64,000 nucleotides of DNA from the NCBI GenBank assembly GCA_947497905.1, contig CANMIH010000007.1, positions 62,001 through 126,000 on the forward strand. The letters run 5' to 3'. The translations under genes were made by a program, and so were the position numbers. The notes beneath the pieces are model-generated. The model had not been told where the DNA came from. It saw only the letters and a list, made by a program, of their open reading frames with translations, and ran no database searches. Source of the stretch: an uncultured Pelagimonas sp. Its GTDB lineage: Bacteria; Pseudomonadota; Alphaproteobacteria; Rhodobacterales; Rhodobacteraceae. Positions 27,350-35,829 of the stretch are shown here, one piece after another (position 1 is the first letter of the stretch; every line of letters starts with the position of its first letter).

Positions 27350-27493
27350 TCGAACTCAAACAAAACCGGACAGCGGCCATTGAGTTTTTGAGTGTCGATT
27401 TTGAGAAACTACCCCTAATAGAAGGCGTGAGTCGGGGCTTTGAGTCAACAGAGTGATTTCGTCAGGTTTTTCGCTGGCGCCCGCAGGTTTACA

Positions 27494-27526
27494 CGAAAAC
27501 AGCCCCCGAACGTGAGTTGGGAGCTG
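27494..27526 (-). terminator. Rho-independent terminator of nanA
   Basis: Read on the minus strand, CAGCTCCC (27526-27519) pairs with GGGGGCTG (27507-27500), including one G-U pair, and a TTTTCG tract follows. It lies about 58 nt past the nanA stop. Confidence 0.65.
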
Positions 27527-27583
27527 CCCGTTGTCTAGATATTACCTAGGAATATCAAGAGTTACGGCAGTTCAGGCGAACTG

Positions 27584-28495
27584 TTAGGTGGTTGCAATCA
27601 AGGGGCGCACATCCGAGCGGGACAGAAATGGTTCGAATAGGGCTATGGCTTCGTCTTCGCTGCAGCGTAACGCCAAAGGCGCGCGTACTGGGCCGCAATT
27701 GATATCTGTCGCAAGGCGAAAGGCCAGTTTCATGCCCGGCAGAACTCCGGTGACACAGAGAATTTCAACGAATTCTTGTGAGATGGTTTGCAGCGCATAA
27801 ACCTGTGCCTGATCTCCGGCTTGGACGGCTTGCCAAAGTTGGGCAAAGAGTCGCCCAAACAAGTTGTATGTCGTGCCAATTCCTCCATCGGCACCAAGGG
27901 CAGCTGCGGCGGAAAAAATCTCGTCGAAACCAAAATAATAGGTTTTCTCTGGGCGAGAACGGCGCAGACAGGAAAACTTGTACAGGTCAGTTGACGTGAA
28001 CTTGATGCCAGCAACATTCGGCAGGTCGAGAATGTCTTCCAGCAGGGGCTGGGGGAGGGGGCGCCCGGTGCGGATCGGGATCTCATAGACAATCATCGGA
28101 AGAGATGTTGCCTGCGACAAAGCCTGATAATACGCGAGAATCTCCTCATCGGAAAAGGGGTAGGCATGGGGAGGAAGCGCCGAAAGAGCGTTGTAACCCA
28201 ATCGTTCCGCATTTTTTGCCAATGCCACAGATTCAGCCAGAGATGGCATGCCGACATGGGCAATAAGATATGGATTTGTCGCCTGCGCCACGTCGCGAAC
28301 AACGGCCTGTTGCGCAAGCAAAGAGGCGCAGTCCAACACACCGGATTCTCCGCTACTTCCCCCGACATACAGGCCATCTAATCCCTGTCCTAGGACATAG
28401 GTTGTCAGGTCCCGCTGGCGGTCTTCTGAGAATTCTCCCTGGTCGCTGAGGGCGGTCATGAGGGCGGCGAACATTCCGGGTTTGGTTTGGGTCAT
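27584..28495 (-). CDS. nanA: N-acetylneuraminate lyase
   Basis: A 303-residue DapA-family TIM barrel that splits N-acetylneuraminate into N-acetylmannosamine and pyruvate. The family motif GGSSGES is at 45-51, catalytic Tyr137 (MIVYEIP) and Schiff-base Lys165 (GIKFTSTD) are present, and the length matches E. coli NanA. It is divergent from nanR and the siaPQM-nanEK-nagBA operon, which makes the assignment firm. Homology begins at 28495; the in-frame ATG codons further upstream (28540, 28588) would reach into the shared control region. Confidence 0.92.
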   Translation of the reverse strand: MTQTKPGMFAALMTALSDQGEFSEDRQRDLTTYVLGQGLDGLYVGGSSGESGVLDCASLLAQQAVVRDVAQATNPYLIAHVGMPSLAESVALAKNAERLGYNALSALPPHAYPFSDEEILAYYQALSQATSLPMIVYEIPIRTGRPLPQPLLEDILDLPNVAGIKFTSTDLYKFSCLRRSRPEKTYYFGFDEIFSAAAALGADGGIGTTYNLFGRLFAQLWQAVQAGDQAQVYALQTISQEFVEILCVTGVLPGMKLAFRLATDINCGPVRAPLALRCSEDEAIALFEPFLSRSDVRPLIATT

Positions 28496-28573
28496 CTGCT
28501 GGTTTTCCACGTCACTTGGGATGAGTCTGAAGCTGCTCATCTGTTGTGATCTGTTTAGCGGTAACAACTTTGG

Positions 28574-28598
28574 TTTGACAAGAATCAAATTTTGGATT
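28574..28598. promoter_or_regulatory. Candidate NanR operator between nanA and nanR
   Basis: TTTGA (28574-28578) and TCAAA (28585-28589) form an inverted repeat with a 6-nt gap. An overlapping imperfect palindrome spans 28583-28598 (12 of 16 positions symmetrical). It lies between the divergent genes, where a GntR-type regulator would act. It is not the GGTATA repeat known for E. coli NanR. Confidence 0.4.
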
Positions 28599-28636
28599 TA
28601 CAAAAAGCCATCAAAAGTAATCCCAAAGGTGATTTG

Positions 28637-29344
28637 ATGGCCGAGACTCAGCTAGCCCCACGCCAGACGGCGGCAGATATCGCTGAAATCCTGATCGCGG
28701 AAATCCGCAAGGGTGTCATCGAAGTCGACAGCCCAATGCCGACCGAGCGGGAACTTTGCGAGCGATTTGGCCTGTCGCGGCCAACTGTGCGCGAAGCCAT
28801 GATGACATTGCAGCTTCGGGGGTTCATCTCAGCGGGTAGCGGCAAGCGACCACGTGCGGTCACGCCTTCCGTAAGCAAGATCCTGTCTGGCGCGGGTGAA
28901 CACCTGAAGGACATTCTGGGTGATGCTGAAACCGGGGCGTATCTGGAACAAATGCGTCAATTCATCGAGACCGGCGCAGCGCGTGAAGCGGCTCATCATG
29001 CCAATGGGGTTCAGATCGCCAAACTGCGGGTTGCGCTTGAGCAGAACCGCGAGGCCATTGGGACCGAAGAATTTGGCGCAACGGATATCGCCTTTCACCA
29101 GGCTTTGGTCGCCGTGGTCGGCAACCCGGTTATTTTGACCCTACACAGCATGTTTGTGTCAGAGGTTCTCAAGCTGCGTCCGAAAGACGGAGACCGTGCT
29201 GCGGCGGATGCCAACACGTTCGAAGAACACCGGGCCGTGTTTCAGGCCATCCTCGACGCCAATGCCAGCCAGGCCACCGAGCTTCTGGATCAGCATCTTG
29301 AGCGCTCGTATCGCAAACGGCTGGCCATGGGCCAGGACGGATAA
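28637..29344 (+). CDS. nanR: GntR-family (FCD) regulator of sialic acid genes, NanR-like
   Basis: A 235-residue regulator with an N-terminal winged helix (MPTERELCERFGLSRPTVREAM) and a C-terminal FCD ligand-binding domain containing FHQALVAVVGNP. It stands at the head of the sialic-acid operon and is divergent from nanA. AAAGGTGA precedes the ATG at 28637, so an in-frame TTG at 28592 is rejected. NanR proteins of this family are repressors released by N-acetylneuraminate. Confidence 0.88.
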   Translation: MAETQLAPRQTAADIAEILIAEIRKGVIEVDSPMPTERELCERFGLSRPTVREAMMTLQLRGFISAGSGKRPRAVTPSVSKILSGAGEHLKDILGDAETGAYLEQMRQFIETGAAREAAHHANGVQIAKLRVALEQNREAIGTEEFGATDIAFHQALVAVVGNPVILTLHSMFVSEVLKLRPKDGDRAAADANTFEEHRAVFQAILDANASQATELLDQHLERSYRKRLAMGQDG

Positions 29345-29374
29345 AACACCATAAAATCAACTCGGAGGAACCCC

Positions 29375-30328
29375 ATGAAACATCTATTTGCAGCTGCGGC
29401 CACTGTGGCGCTGATGGCAGGCGCTGCGGATGCGCGCGAACTTACTTTTGGTATGCAAGACAACGAAGTCTCCAACGTTTACAAAGGCGCACAGGCATTT
29501 GCAGCCGAGTTGGAGAAGATCTCGGGGGGCGAATTGACCGTCAACCTGTTCCCCTCTTCTGCCTTGGGCGATTTCAAGGCCATGGTCGCACAGGTTCAGG
29601 CCGGCGAGCTTGACATGGTGATGACCGGCTATCCGGATATGTCTTATGTGATCCCCGAGCTGAAACTTGTTGGCGCCCCCTATGTTGTCGATAGTTTTGA
29701 CCACCTGCAAACCATCATTGGCAACGATTGGGGGCAGGGCATCGCCGCCAAGATGGAAGAGCAAAACATCCATCTTCTGGATGTCTGGTACTATGGGACC
29801 CGCCAGACCACCTCGAACCGGGCGATCAATGCACTGGAAGACATGCAAGGGCTGCGACTGCGCACGCCGAATGTTCCATTCTTGATTGCCTATGCTGAGA
29901 ATACGGGAGCGACTCCAGCCCCTGTTGCCTTTGCAGAGGTGTATCTCGCGCTTCAGACAAATCAGGTCGACGCTGAGGAAAATCCGCTGCCCACCATCGA
30001 TGCGATGAAATTCTACGAAGTGCAAAGCCACATCGCAATGACCAACCACTTTATCGCTTCAGCGGCGCTGCAGATCGGCACATCGACCTGGAACAGCCTC
30101 AGTGATGAAGAAAAAGGTTGGGTTCAGGCGGCGATCGAAGCCGGTGGGGATGTTTCAGATGGCCTCACAGTTGAAGCTGAAGCGGGCTTGGTGGCCACAT
30201 TTAAAGAGCGTGGATTGACCATCACCTATCCGGATACGGCTCCGTTCCGCGCTGCGATGCAGCCCTATTACGCCGAGCTGGAAGCCGAGTTCGGTGAAGG
30301 CGCTATTGCCAAGGTGCGCGGCGAATAA
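29375..30328 (+). CDS. siaP: Sialic acid TRAP transporter substrate-binding protein SiaP
   Basis: A 317-residue periplasmic DctP-family protein with signal peptide 1-20 (ADA/RE). It is strongly similar to Haemophilus influenzae SiaP, including GTRQTTSNRAIN, AFAEVYLALQTNQVDAEENP and FYEVQSHIAMTNH. Arg163 in LRLRTPN corresponds to the arginine that binds the sialate carboxylate, and Arg143 matches the second binding arginine. GGAGGA lies before the ATG. It delivers Neu5Ac to SiaQM. Confidence 0.95.
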   Translation: MKHLFAAAATVALMAGAADARELTFGMQDNEVSNVYKGAQAFAAELEKISGGELTVNLFPSSALGDFKAMVAQVQAGELDMVMTGYPDMSYVIPELKLVGAPYVVDSFDHLQTIIGNDWGQGIAAKMEEQNIHLLDVWYYGTRQTTSNRAINALEDMQGLRLRTPNVPFLIAYAENTGATPAPVAFAEVYLALQTNQVDAEENPLPTIDAMKFYEVQSHIAMTNHFIASAALQIGTSTWNSLSDEEKGWVQAAIEAGGDVSDGLTVEAEAGLVATFKERGLTITYPDTAPFRAAMQPYYAELEAEFGEGAIAKVRGE

Positions 30329-30387
30329 TCCGCGATCCGGGCCGGAGGCAAGGCCTCCCGGTCCACCCACGTTTAAGGAGCCGCAAG

Positions 30388-30870
30388 GTGACCAGAAAAT
30401 ATGCCTCCGAGGCGGTGGCGGCCTCAGTGATCTTTATCGTCTTGTTTTTCATCATTTTGTGGCAGGTCTTTGGGCGCACACCGTTGATGACCGGACCTGT
30501 TTGGACCGAAGAGCTTGCACGATGGCTTTGGGTGTGGATGGCTTTGATTGGCATTGGGGCCGTGGAAGGTAACGACAGCCATCTGCGCATGAGCTTTTTG
30601 ACGGGTTTATTGCCTCAGGCTGTGCAGCGCGCTCTGCAGATCCTGGCCGATCTGATCTATATCGGTCTGGCCTCCCATCTGATCTGGATCGCGTGGAAAT
30701 CGGTTAAGCGCACATGGAATTACGAGGCTGTGTCGCTGCCCACTTCTGACGCGGTTCTCTATGCGTCAGCCTTTGTCGCGACGATCCTAATCGTGCTGCG
30801 CGTGGCTCAGAGATTGCTTTCTTCTGCCACCGGGTTCCCCTCAAACCAGACGGATGACAGTGCCCCATGA
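30388..30870 (+). CDS. siaQ: Sialic acid TRAP transporter small membrane subunit SiaQ
   Basis: A 160-residue DctQ-family protein with four hydrophobic helices and the conserved TEELARWLWVWMALIG segment. It starts with GTG after AAGGAG. The subunit partners the large SiaM permease, whose ATG overlaps its stop (ATGA). Separate Q and M genes contrast with the fused SiaQM of Haemophilus. Confidence 0.92.
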   Translation: MTRKYASEAVAASVIFIVLFFIILWQVFGRTPLMTGPVWTEELARWLWVWMALIGIGAVEGNDSHLRMSFLTGLLPQAVQRALQILADLIYIGLASHLIWIAWKSVKRTWNYEAVSLPTSDAVLYASAFVATILIVLRVAQRLLSSATGFPSNQTDDSAP

Positions 30871-32141
30871 TCTTGACGAGCGTTATTCTGGGTTGGCTTT
30901 TGCTGGTGCTTCTGAATGTTCCCATTGGGATCGCCATGATAATGGTGTCGATGGGCTACTTCTACCATTCGGGCCTTGGTTTGTCCTTTGCCACCCAGCG
31001 CATGGTGGACGGGCTGAACAGCTTTCCAATGCTTGCTGTTCCTCTGTTTATTCTCGCCGCTGCAATCTTGAATTCAGCCGGGATCACGAACCACCTCTTT
31101 GGATTCGCCCGCGCTCTGGTCGGTCGGTTCACGGGGGGACTTGGCCATGTGAATGTACTGGCTTCGCTGTTTTTCTCAGGCATGTCAGGCTCGGCCATTG
31201 CGGATGCCGGTGGCCTGGGAAAGATGGAAATCGAGGCCATGCGTAAGGCGGGTTACGACGATGAGTTCGCCGGATCGGTCACGGCGGCCTCCTCTATGAT
31301 TGGCCCGCTTGTTCCTCCGTCGATCACAATGGTTCTGTATGGGGTGATTTCCAATACTTCGATCGGGAAACTGTTTCTGGGGGGGATTGTCCCAGGGTTT
31401 CTTTGTGCGCTGTCCTTGATGATCATGGTCTATGTAATTGCCCGCAAACGGAACTACCCCCGCGATGCCGTCACACCCGTGCGCGAGGTTGGTAGTCTGT
31501 TTATTAAATCGCTCCCCGCGTTGATGACCCCTGTGGTGATCGTTGGCGGCATTTTCTCGGGCTACTTTTCCCCGACAGAAGCCGCGGCAATCACCGTGCT
31601 TTACGCCATCTTGATTGACCTGATGTTCTATCGAGAACTGACTGTCAGAAGACTTTGGGATGCGATCTACGACACAACTCTCACGGCCTCATCCATCGCC
31701 ACAATCATCGCTGGGGTCGGCCTGCTCAGCTGGGTCATGGCCCGGGAACAGGCACCTCAGCAGATCGCTCAGTTCTTTCTGTCAATTGCCGATAACAAGC
31801 TTACGTTTCTTATCGCTGTAAACATCCTGATTTTTGTTCTGGGCGCGGTTATTGAATCGCTGGTGATCTTGCTGATTGTGGTGCCGACGCTAATCCCGGT
31901 GGCGATGGGGTTTGGCGTGGATCCGGTTCACTTTGGAATTGTCGTGGTCCTGAACCTGATGATTTCGATCCTGACACCGCCAATGGGGATGGCCCTGTTT
32001 GTAGTCGCGCAGGTGGGCGAGATCCCGTTCCAGAAACTGGCGCGCGCCATCTTGCCTTGGTTGATCCCTCCTTTGGCTGTGCTGGTGCTTGTCTGCACCT
32101 TCCCCATTCTGGCCACAGGCCTCCCTAGCTTACTGGACTGA
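30867..32141 (+). CDS. siaM: Sialic acid TRAP transporter large permease SiaM
   Basis: A 424-residue DctM-family protein with about twelve membrane helices and family motifs such as MSGSAIADAGGLGKMEIEAM and GPLVPPSITMVLYG. It carries out sodium-coupled import of sialic acid with SiaP and SiaQ. Its stop overlaps the nanE start by one base. Confidence 0.94.
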   Translation: MILTSVILGWLLLVLLNVPIGIAMIMVSMGYFYHSGLGLSFATQRMVDGLNSFPMLAVPLFILAAAILNSAGITNHLFGFARALVGRFTGGLGHVNVLASLFFSGMSGSAIADAGGLGKMEIEAMRKAGYDDEFAGSVTAASSMIGPLVPPSITMVLYGVISNTSIGKLFLGGIVPGFLCALSLMIMVYVIARKRNYPRDAVTPVREVGSLFIKSLPALMTPVVIVGGIFSGYFSPTEAAAITVLYAILIDLMFYRELTVRRLWDAIYDTTLTASSIATIIAGVGLLSWVMAREQAPQQIAQFFLSIADNKLTFLIAVNILIFVLGAVIESLVILLIVVPTLIPVAMGFGVDPVHFGIVVVLNLMISILTPPMGMALFVVAQVGEIPFQKLARAILPWLIPPLAVLVLVCTFPILATGLPSLLD

Positions 32142-32839
32142 TGATGACAGCGCTTGACTTGCTGAAAGACGGATTGGTGGTCTCTTGCCAACCGGTGGAA
32201 AATGGACCGCTGGATTCTCCAGAATTGGTTGCGGCCTTGGCGGCAGCGGCTGTGGCCGGTGGGGCCAAGGGGGTGCGGATAGAAGGGGTGGAAAATCTCC
32301 AAGCTACGCGGGCCGTTGTGACGGTGCCGATTATTGGCATCGTCAAGGAAGATTTACCCGATAGTCCGGTTCGGATCACGCCACGCCTGTCTCAGGTGCA
32401 CGCGCTGACCGAGGCAGGGGCCGATGTGATCGCCTATGATGCGACACACCGGGCGCGTCCACATCAGCCAGACGCATTGCTTGAACGGATCTTATCGTTG
32501 GGCAAAATCGCGATGGCCGATTGCGCCACGGAGCATGATGGACGGCATGCCTTTGAGGGCGGGGCACATATTTTGGGGAGCACTCTGTCTGGTTATACTG
32601 ACGACACCGGTCCCGCTGGTCCCGAGCCAGACCTTGCCCTGGTTTCTAAGTTTAAATCCCTAGGAGCCTTTGTAATGGCGGAGGGACGCTACAACACGCC
32701 CGATGCCGCCAGGGCTGCGATCCGAGCAGGGGCGGATTGCGTCACGGTGGGCACTGCTCTCACCCGGCTCGAAATTATGACACAGGGTTTCGCCAGTGCC
32801 ATCGAACATGCGCGTGCCTCATGCAACGTTCAGAGCTAA
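32141..32839 (+). CDS. nanE: N-acetylmannosamine-6-phosphate 2-epimerase
   Basis: A 232-residue NanE-family TIM barrel with GVRIEGVENL, IIGIVKEDLPDSPVRITP and AYDATHRARP motifs and the C-terminal phosphate-binding GADCVTVGTALTR. It converts ManNAc-6-P to GlcNAc-6-P. Two tandem ATG codons (32141, 32144) are possible starts. It overlaps siaM by one base and nanK by 19 bases. Confidence 0.93.
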   Translation: MMTALDLLKDGLVVSCQPVENGPLDSPELVAALAAAAVAGGAKGVRIEGVENLQATRAVVTVPIIGIVKEDLPDSPVRITPRLSQVHALTEAGADVIAYDATHRARPHQPDALLERILSLGKIAMADCATEHDGRHAFEGGAHILGSTLSGYTDDTGPAGPEPDLALVSKFKSLGAFVMAEGRYNTPDAARAAIRAGADCVTVGTALTRLEIMTQGFASAIEHARASCNVQS

Positions 32840-33720
32840 ACGGATTTGCCGTGGATCTTGGCGGCACAAAAACGGCTGCGGCCAAAATTGAGCGTGGACA
32901 GATCACCGCACGGCATGTTCAGCCGACAGATGGTGGGCTCGATTTGGCCGGATATATTCGCAGCATTGAACAGATGCTGCGCCGTGTTGGGTGGACAGGC
33001 GAAAAGTCCTGTTTGGGCGTTACCGTGACCGGTCGGGTGTCAGACACCGGGGATTGGGCCGCCGTCAACAGCGGGACGCTGCGCGAGATTTCTGATGTGC
33101 CGCTTGCGGATGCGCTGCGACACCAATTTGGACCCCGGATTGCGGTGTCAAATGATGCCTCTGCAACCACCTATGCAGAACATCAATTCGGAAGCGGCGC
33201 AGGCCGTCATGACTTTGCATACATAACGGTTTCTACCGGGGTTGGGGGTGGCCTGATTTTAGGGGGTAAGCTCATACAGAGCCGGTCAGGCCTTGCTGGT
33301 CATTTTGGCTTTTCCGCAATCTCATCAGATGGTCCGAGGTGTGGGTCGGGGCGACGTGGTACTGTTGAAAGCCTCGCAGGTGGCCGGGCGATCGCTCAAC
33401 AGGCCGCAGAGGCAGGCTACCCCGGCCATTCGGCGAAAGATGTTTTTGAGGCCGCGCAGCGGCACGAGGCTTGGGCTGTAACCATCGCTGACAGAGCGGC
33501 GGGGGCTATCGCGACGCTCTGTGCCAACCTCAAAACCATGGTTGACCCTGATCTTATTGCTCTGGGAGGCAGTATCGGTCTCTCAGACGGATTTATTGTA
33601 CGCGTCACCAAAGAGCTTCAACAAAAACCAGTGTTGTTCCAATGCCCTGTGGTCCCTGCGTCACTTGGGGACGAGGGTCCTTTGTTGGGAGCTTTGGCAA
33701 TGGCGGAGAAGGGGGCGTAA
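32821..33720 (+). CDS. nanK: N-acetylmannosamine kinase (ROK family)
   Basis: A 299-residue ROK kinase with phosphate loop DLGGTKTA (12-19) and catalytic Asp112 (SNDAS). It phosphorylates ManNAc with ATP. The ROK zinc site is degenerate: in CxCGxxGC the second and third cysteines are Ser176 and Thr181, while His161 and Cys174 remain, so zinc binding is doubtful. The start at 32821 lies inside nanE. The longer in-frame extension to 32737 lies deeper in nanE and has no kinase homology. nagB follows immediately. Confidence 0.9.
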   Translation: MQRSELNGFAVDLGGTKTAAAKIERGQITARHVQPTDGGLDLAGYIRSIEQMLRRVGWTGEKSCLGVTVTGRVSDTGDWAAVNSGTLREISDVPLADALRHQFGPRIAVSNDASATTYAEHQFGSGAGRHDFAYITVSTGVGGGLILGGKLIQSRSGLAGHFGFSAISSDGPRCGSGRRGTVESLAGGRAIAQQAAEAGYPGHSAKDVFEAAQRHEAWAVTIADRAAGAIATLCANLKTMVDPDLIALGGSIGLSDGFIVRVTKELQQKPVLFQCPVVPASLGDEGPLLGALAMAEKGA

Positions 33721-34494
33721 ATGAAAGTCCTGATTTTTGAAACGGCGGAGGCAGCGGAGTATGCCGTTGCTGAAATTGTTGCCTCTGAAGTCAGCACGCG
33801 ACCGGAAACCGTGCTTGGTTTGGCCACCGGGGGCACGATGTTACCGGTCTATGCCCGGCTCTGTGCGCTTCGGAGCGAAGGCTTAAGCTTTGCAAAAGTG
33901 ACCAGCTTCAATCTTGACGAATACGTTGGCCTGTCATCGCAGCATCCTGAATCCTATCACAGTTACATGCGGGAGGTGTTGTTTGATCACATCGATATCC
34001 TCCCGGAAAACTGTCATCTCCCGAAAGGAGATGCGGCGGATGTACGTGCAGAATGTCTGGCGTATGAAGATAAAATCTTGGCCCATGGTGGCATTGATCT
34101 GCAACTGTTGGGGATCGGCCGAAATGGTCACATTGGCTTTAATGAACCAAGTTCGAGCCTTGGTTCACTGACACGTGTCAAAACGCTGACCGAGAGCACC
34201 CGTCAGGCGAATGCGCCCTATTTCACGGATCAAGAGGCGCCAAAATATGCGATCACCATGGGGATCCGTACCATTTTGAACGCGCGGACCTGTGTGTTGT
34301 TGGCCACCAGTGCCGCCAAGGCGCAGGCTGTTGCGCAGGCCGTAGAAGGCCCGCTAAGTGCCATTTGCCCAGCCTCTGCGCTGCAAATGCACGCGAAGAC
34401 AACTGTTGTATTAGACCGATCTGCGGCAGCTGAGTTGCGCCACCGTGACTATTATGGGCAGGTGCATCCACATGGAGCCGTACATGCGCTCTGA
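33721..34494 (+). CDS. nagB: Glucosamine-6-phosphate deaminase
   Basis: A 257-residue NagB with LATGGTMLPVYARL near the N-terminus, FNLDEYVGL and HPESYHSYM around the active site, and GIGRNGHIGFNEP. It converts glucosamine-6-phosphate to fructose-6-phosphate and ammonium, feeding glycolysis. The ATG follows the nanK stop with no gap, with AAGGGGG upstream. It overlaps nagA. Confidence 0.93.
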   Translation: MKVLIFETAEAAEYAVAEIVASEVSTRPETVLGLATGGTMLPVYARLCALRSEGLSFAKVTSFNLDEYVGLSSQHPESYHSYMREVLFDHIDILPENCHLPKGDAADVRAECLAYEDKILAHGGIDLQLLGIGRNGHIGFNEPSSSLGSLTRVKTLTESTRQANAPYFTDQEAPKYAITMGIRTILNARTCVLLATSAAKAQAVAQAVEGPLSAICPASALQMHAKTTVVLDRSAAAELRHRDYYGQVHPHGAVHAL

Positions 34495-35620
34495 TATCAC
34501 CGTCCTGCCTCGACGTATTCTGGCGCGGCAGCTGTTTGATGGCACTGGTGCAGAACCTGCAACCGATCAGATCGTGACGTTGCATGGCGATGTCATTCAT
34601 GACGTCGCTCCCTTTCGCGCGGGGCAAAGCCTCGCAGAGCTGGCAGAGTATGACATCGTCACACCTGGTCTAATCGACATTCAGATCAACGGTGCGAATG
34701 ATGTTCAATTCAATGCCGATCCAAGCCTCTCCGCATTGCGTCAGATTGCCAGCGGTGCGGCACAGGGAGGCACCGCTTGGATATTGCCAACCTTCGTCAC
34801 AGCGCATGGTCAGGCCTATGTTGCGGCGATCGATGCCGTCACCGAGGCGATTGCCGTCGATGTGCCCGGCATTCTTGGGTTGCATCTAGAGGGGCCGTTC
34901 CTTAGCCCGCATAGGCCAGGCATTCACGATGCTACCGCCATTCGTGCGCTGGATCGGGCTGATTTATCTGTGTTGACCCAGACACGTGAGTTCCCGCTTT
35001 TGCTGACTCTGGCGCCAGAATGCACCAGCCCGGCACATATTGCTGAACTGACAGCAGCGGGCGTGACAGTATTTGCCGGGCACAGTGCGGCGGGGTTCGA
35101 TGAGATGAGGTTGGCGAAGGCGGCTGGTTTGCGAGGGGCCACCCATTTGTTCAATGCCATGTCACAGATGACCGGGCGTGAACCGGGGGTTGTCGGGGCG
35201 GTGCTTGGCTTGCCGGGACTTTATGCGGGTCTCATCGCGGATGGGCATCATGTGCATTGGAACAATGTCCAGCTCGCCGTGAGGACGATGCCCCATCATC
35301 TGTGTCTTGTGACCGACGCCATGTGTACGCTTGCGGGGACGCTGTCACAGTTTGAGCTGAACACTGAAACGATTGCTTTGGAAGACGGGCGCCTCACCAA
35401 TGTCGACGGAACTTTGGCAGGGGCGCATATTGCCATGGATGAAAGCCTGCGCAACATGATGGACAAGGGCCTTGTCTCACCCGCGCAAGCCGTGAAATGT
35501 GCCACCAAAAATCCAGCTGATGCTCTCAACATGTCGCACCGGTTGGGGCAGATAAAAACAGGGTTTACGCCGCGTCTCTCGGTATTCGCCAAAGACTGGA
35601 CCAGTCTGGCGGTGGTGTAA
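34484..35620 (+). CDS. nagA: N-acetylglucosamine-6-phosphate deacetylase
   Basis: A 378-residue amidohydrolase. GLIDIQINGANDVQFN leads the barrel, GLHLEGPFL has the metal-binding Glu, FAGHSAAGFDE and ATHLFNAM have the metal histidines, and LVTDAM carries the catalytic Asp. It removes acetate from GlcNAc-6-P ahead of NagB. The start at 34484 overlaps the end of nagB by 11 nt and has GGAGC upstream. ATGs at 34472 and 34445 are in frame but less likely. It is the last gene of the operon. Confidence 0.92.
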   Translation: MRSDITVLPRRILARQLFDGTGAEPATDQIVTLHGDVIHDVAPFRAGQSLAELAEYDIVTPGLIDIQINGANDVQFNADPSLSALRQIASGAAQGGTAWILPTFVTAHGQAYVAAIDAVTEAIAVDVPGILGLHLEGPFLSPHRPGIHDATAIRALDRADLSVLTQTREFPLLLTLAPECTSPAHIAELTAAGVTVFAGHSAAGFDEMRLAKAAGLRGATHLFNAMSQMTGREPGVVGAVLGLPGLYAGLIADGHHVHWNNVQLAVRTMPHHLCLVTDAMCTLAGTLSQFELNTETIALEDGRLTNVDGTLAGAHIAMDESLRNMMDKGLVSPAQAVKCATKNPADALNMSHRLGQIKTGFTPRLSVFAKDWTSLAVV

Positions 35621-35657
35621 CCCTCCATTAGGCAGTAAATTCGGCCTCTCAATAACA

Positions 35658-35695
35658 TGAATAATTGCTCGCGACTTGACACGAGCAATTATTCA
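35658..35695 (+). promoter_or_regulatory. Perfect 14-bp inverted repeat around a TTGACA box upstream of the siderophore receptor
   Basis: TGAATAATTGCTCG (35658-35671) is exactly repeated in inverse at 35682-35695 with a 10-nt spacer. TTGACA, a consensus -35 box, lies at 35676-35681 within the spacer. The element sits 135-172 nt before the receptor ATG. A protein bound here would block the promoter, as expected for iron-dependent repression or the TetR regulator at 43045. It also lies 38 nt after nagA, so a terminator role is possible, but no T-run follows. Confidence 0.6.
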
Positions 35696-35829
35696 CATTA
35701 GGCGCAATTTGTCTGAACAGGACAAATGCCAGGTCCGCGCATCGCGCCCACCAAGCCCCCAAATTCCACTAACAGTTCTTGCACCCTCCCGCTGGGTTGC
35801 AATCCCGTCCGCCTGCTTTGGAGGTCGCT

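Noticed and set aside
35658-35695. Reading the 14-bp inverted repeat as an ordinary nagA terminator
   Set aside because: No T-run follows, the loop contains a consensus -35 box, and it sits at promoter distance from the receptor gene. An operator role is preferred, though a terminator role is not excluded.
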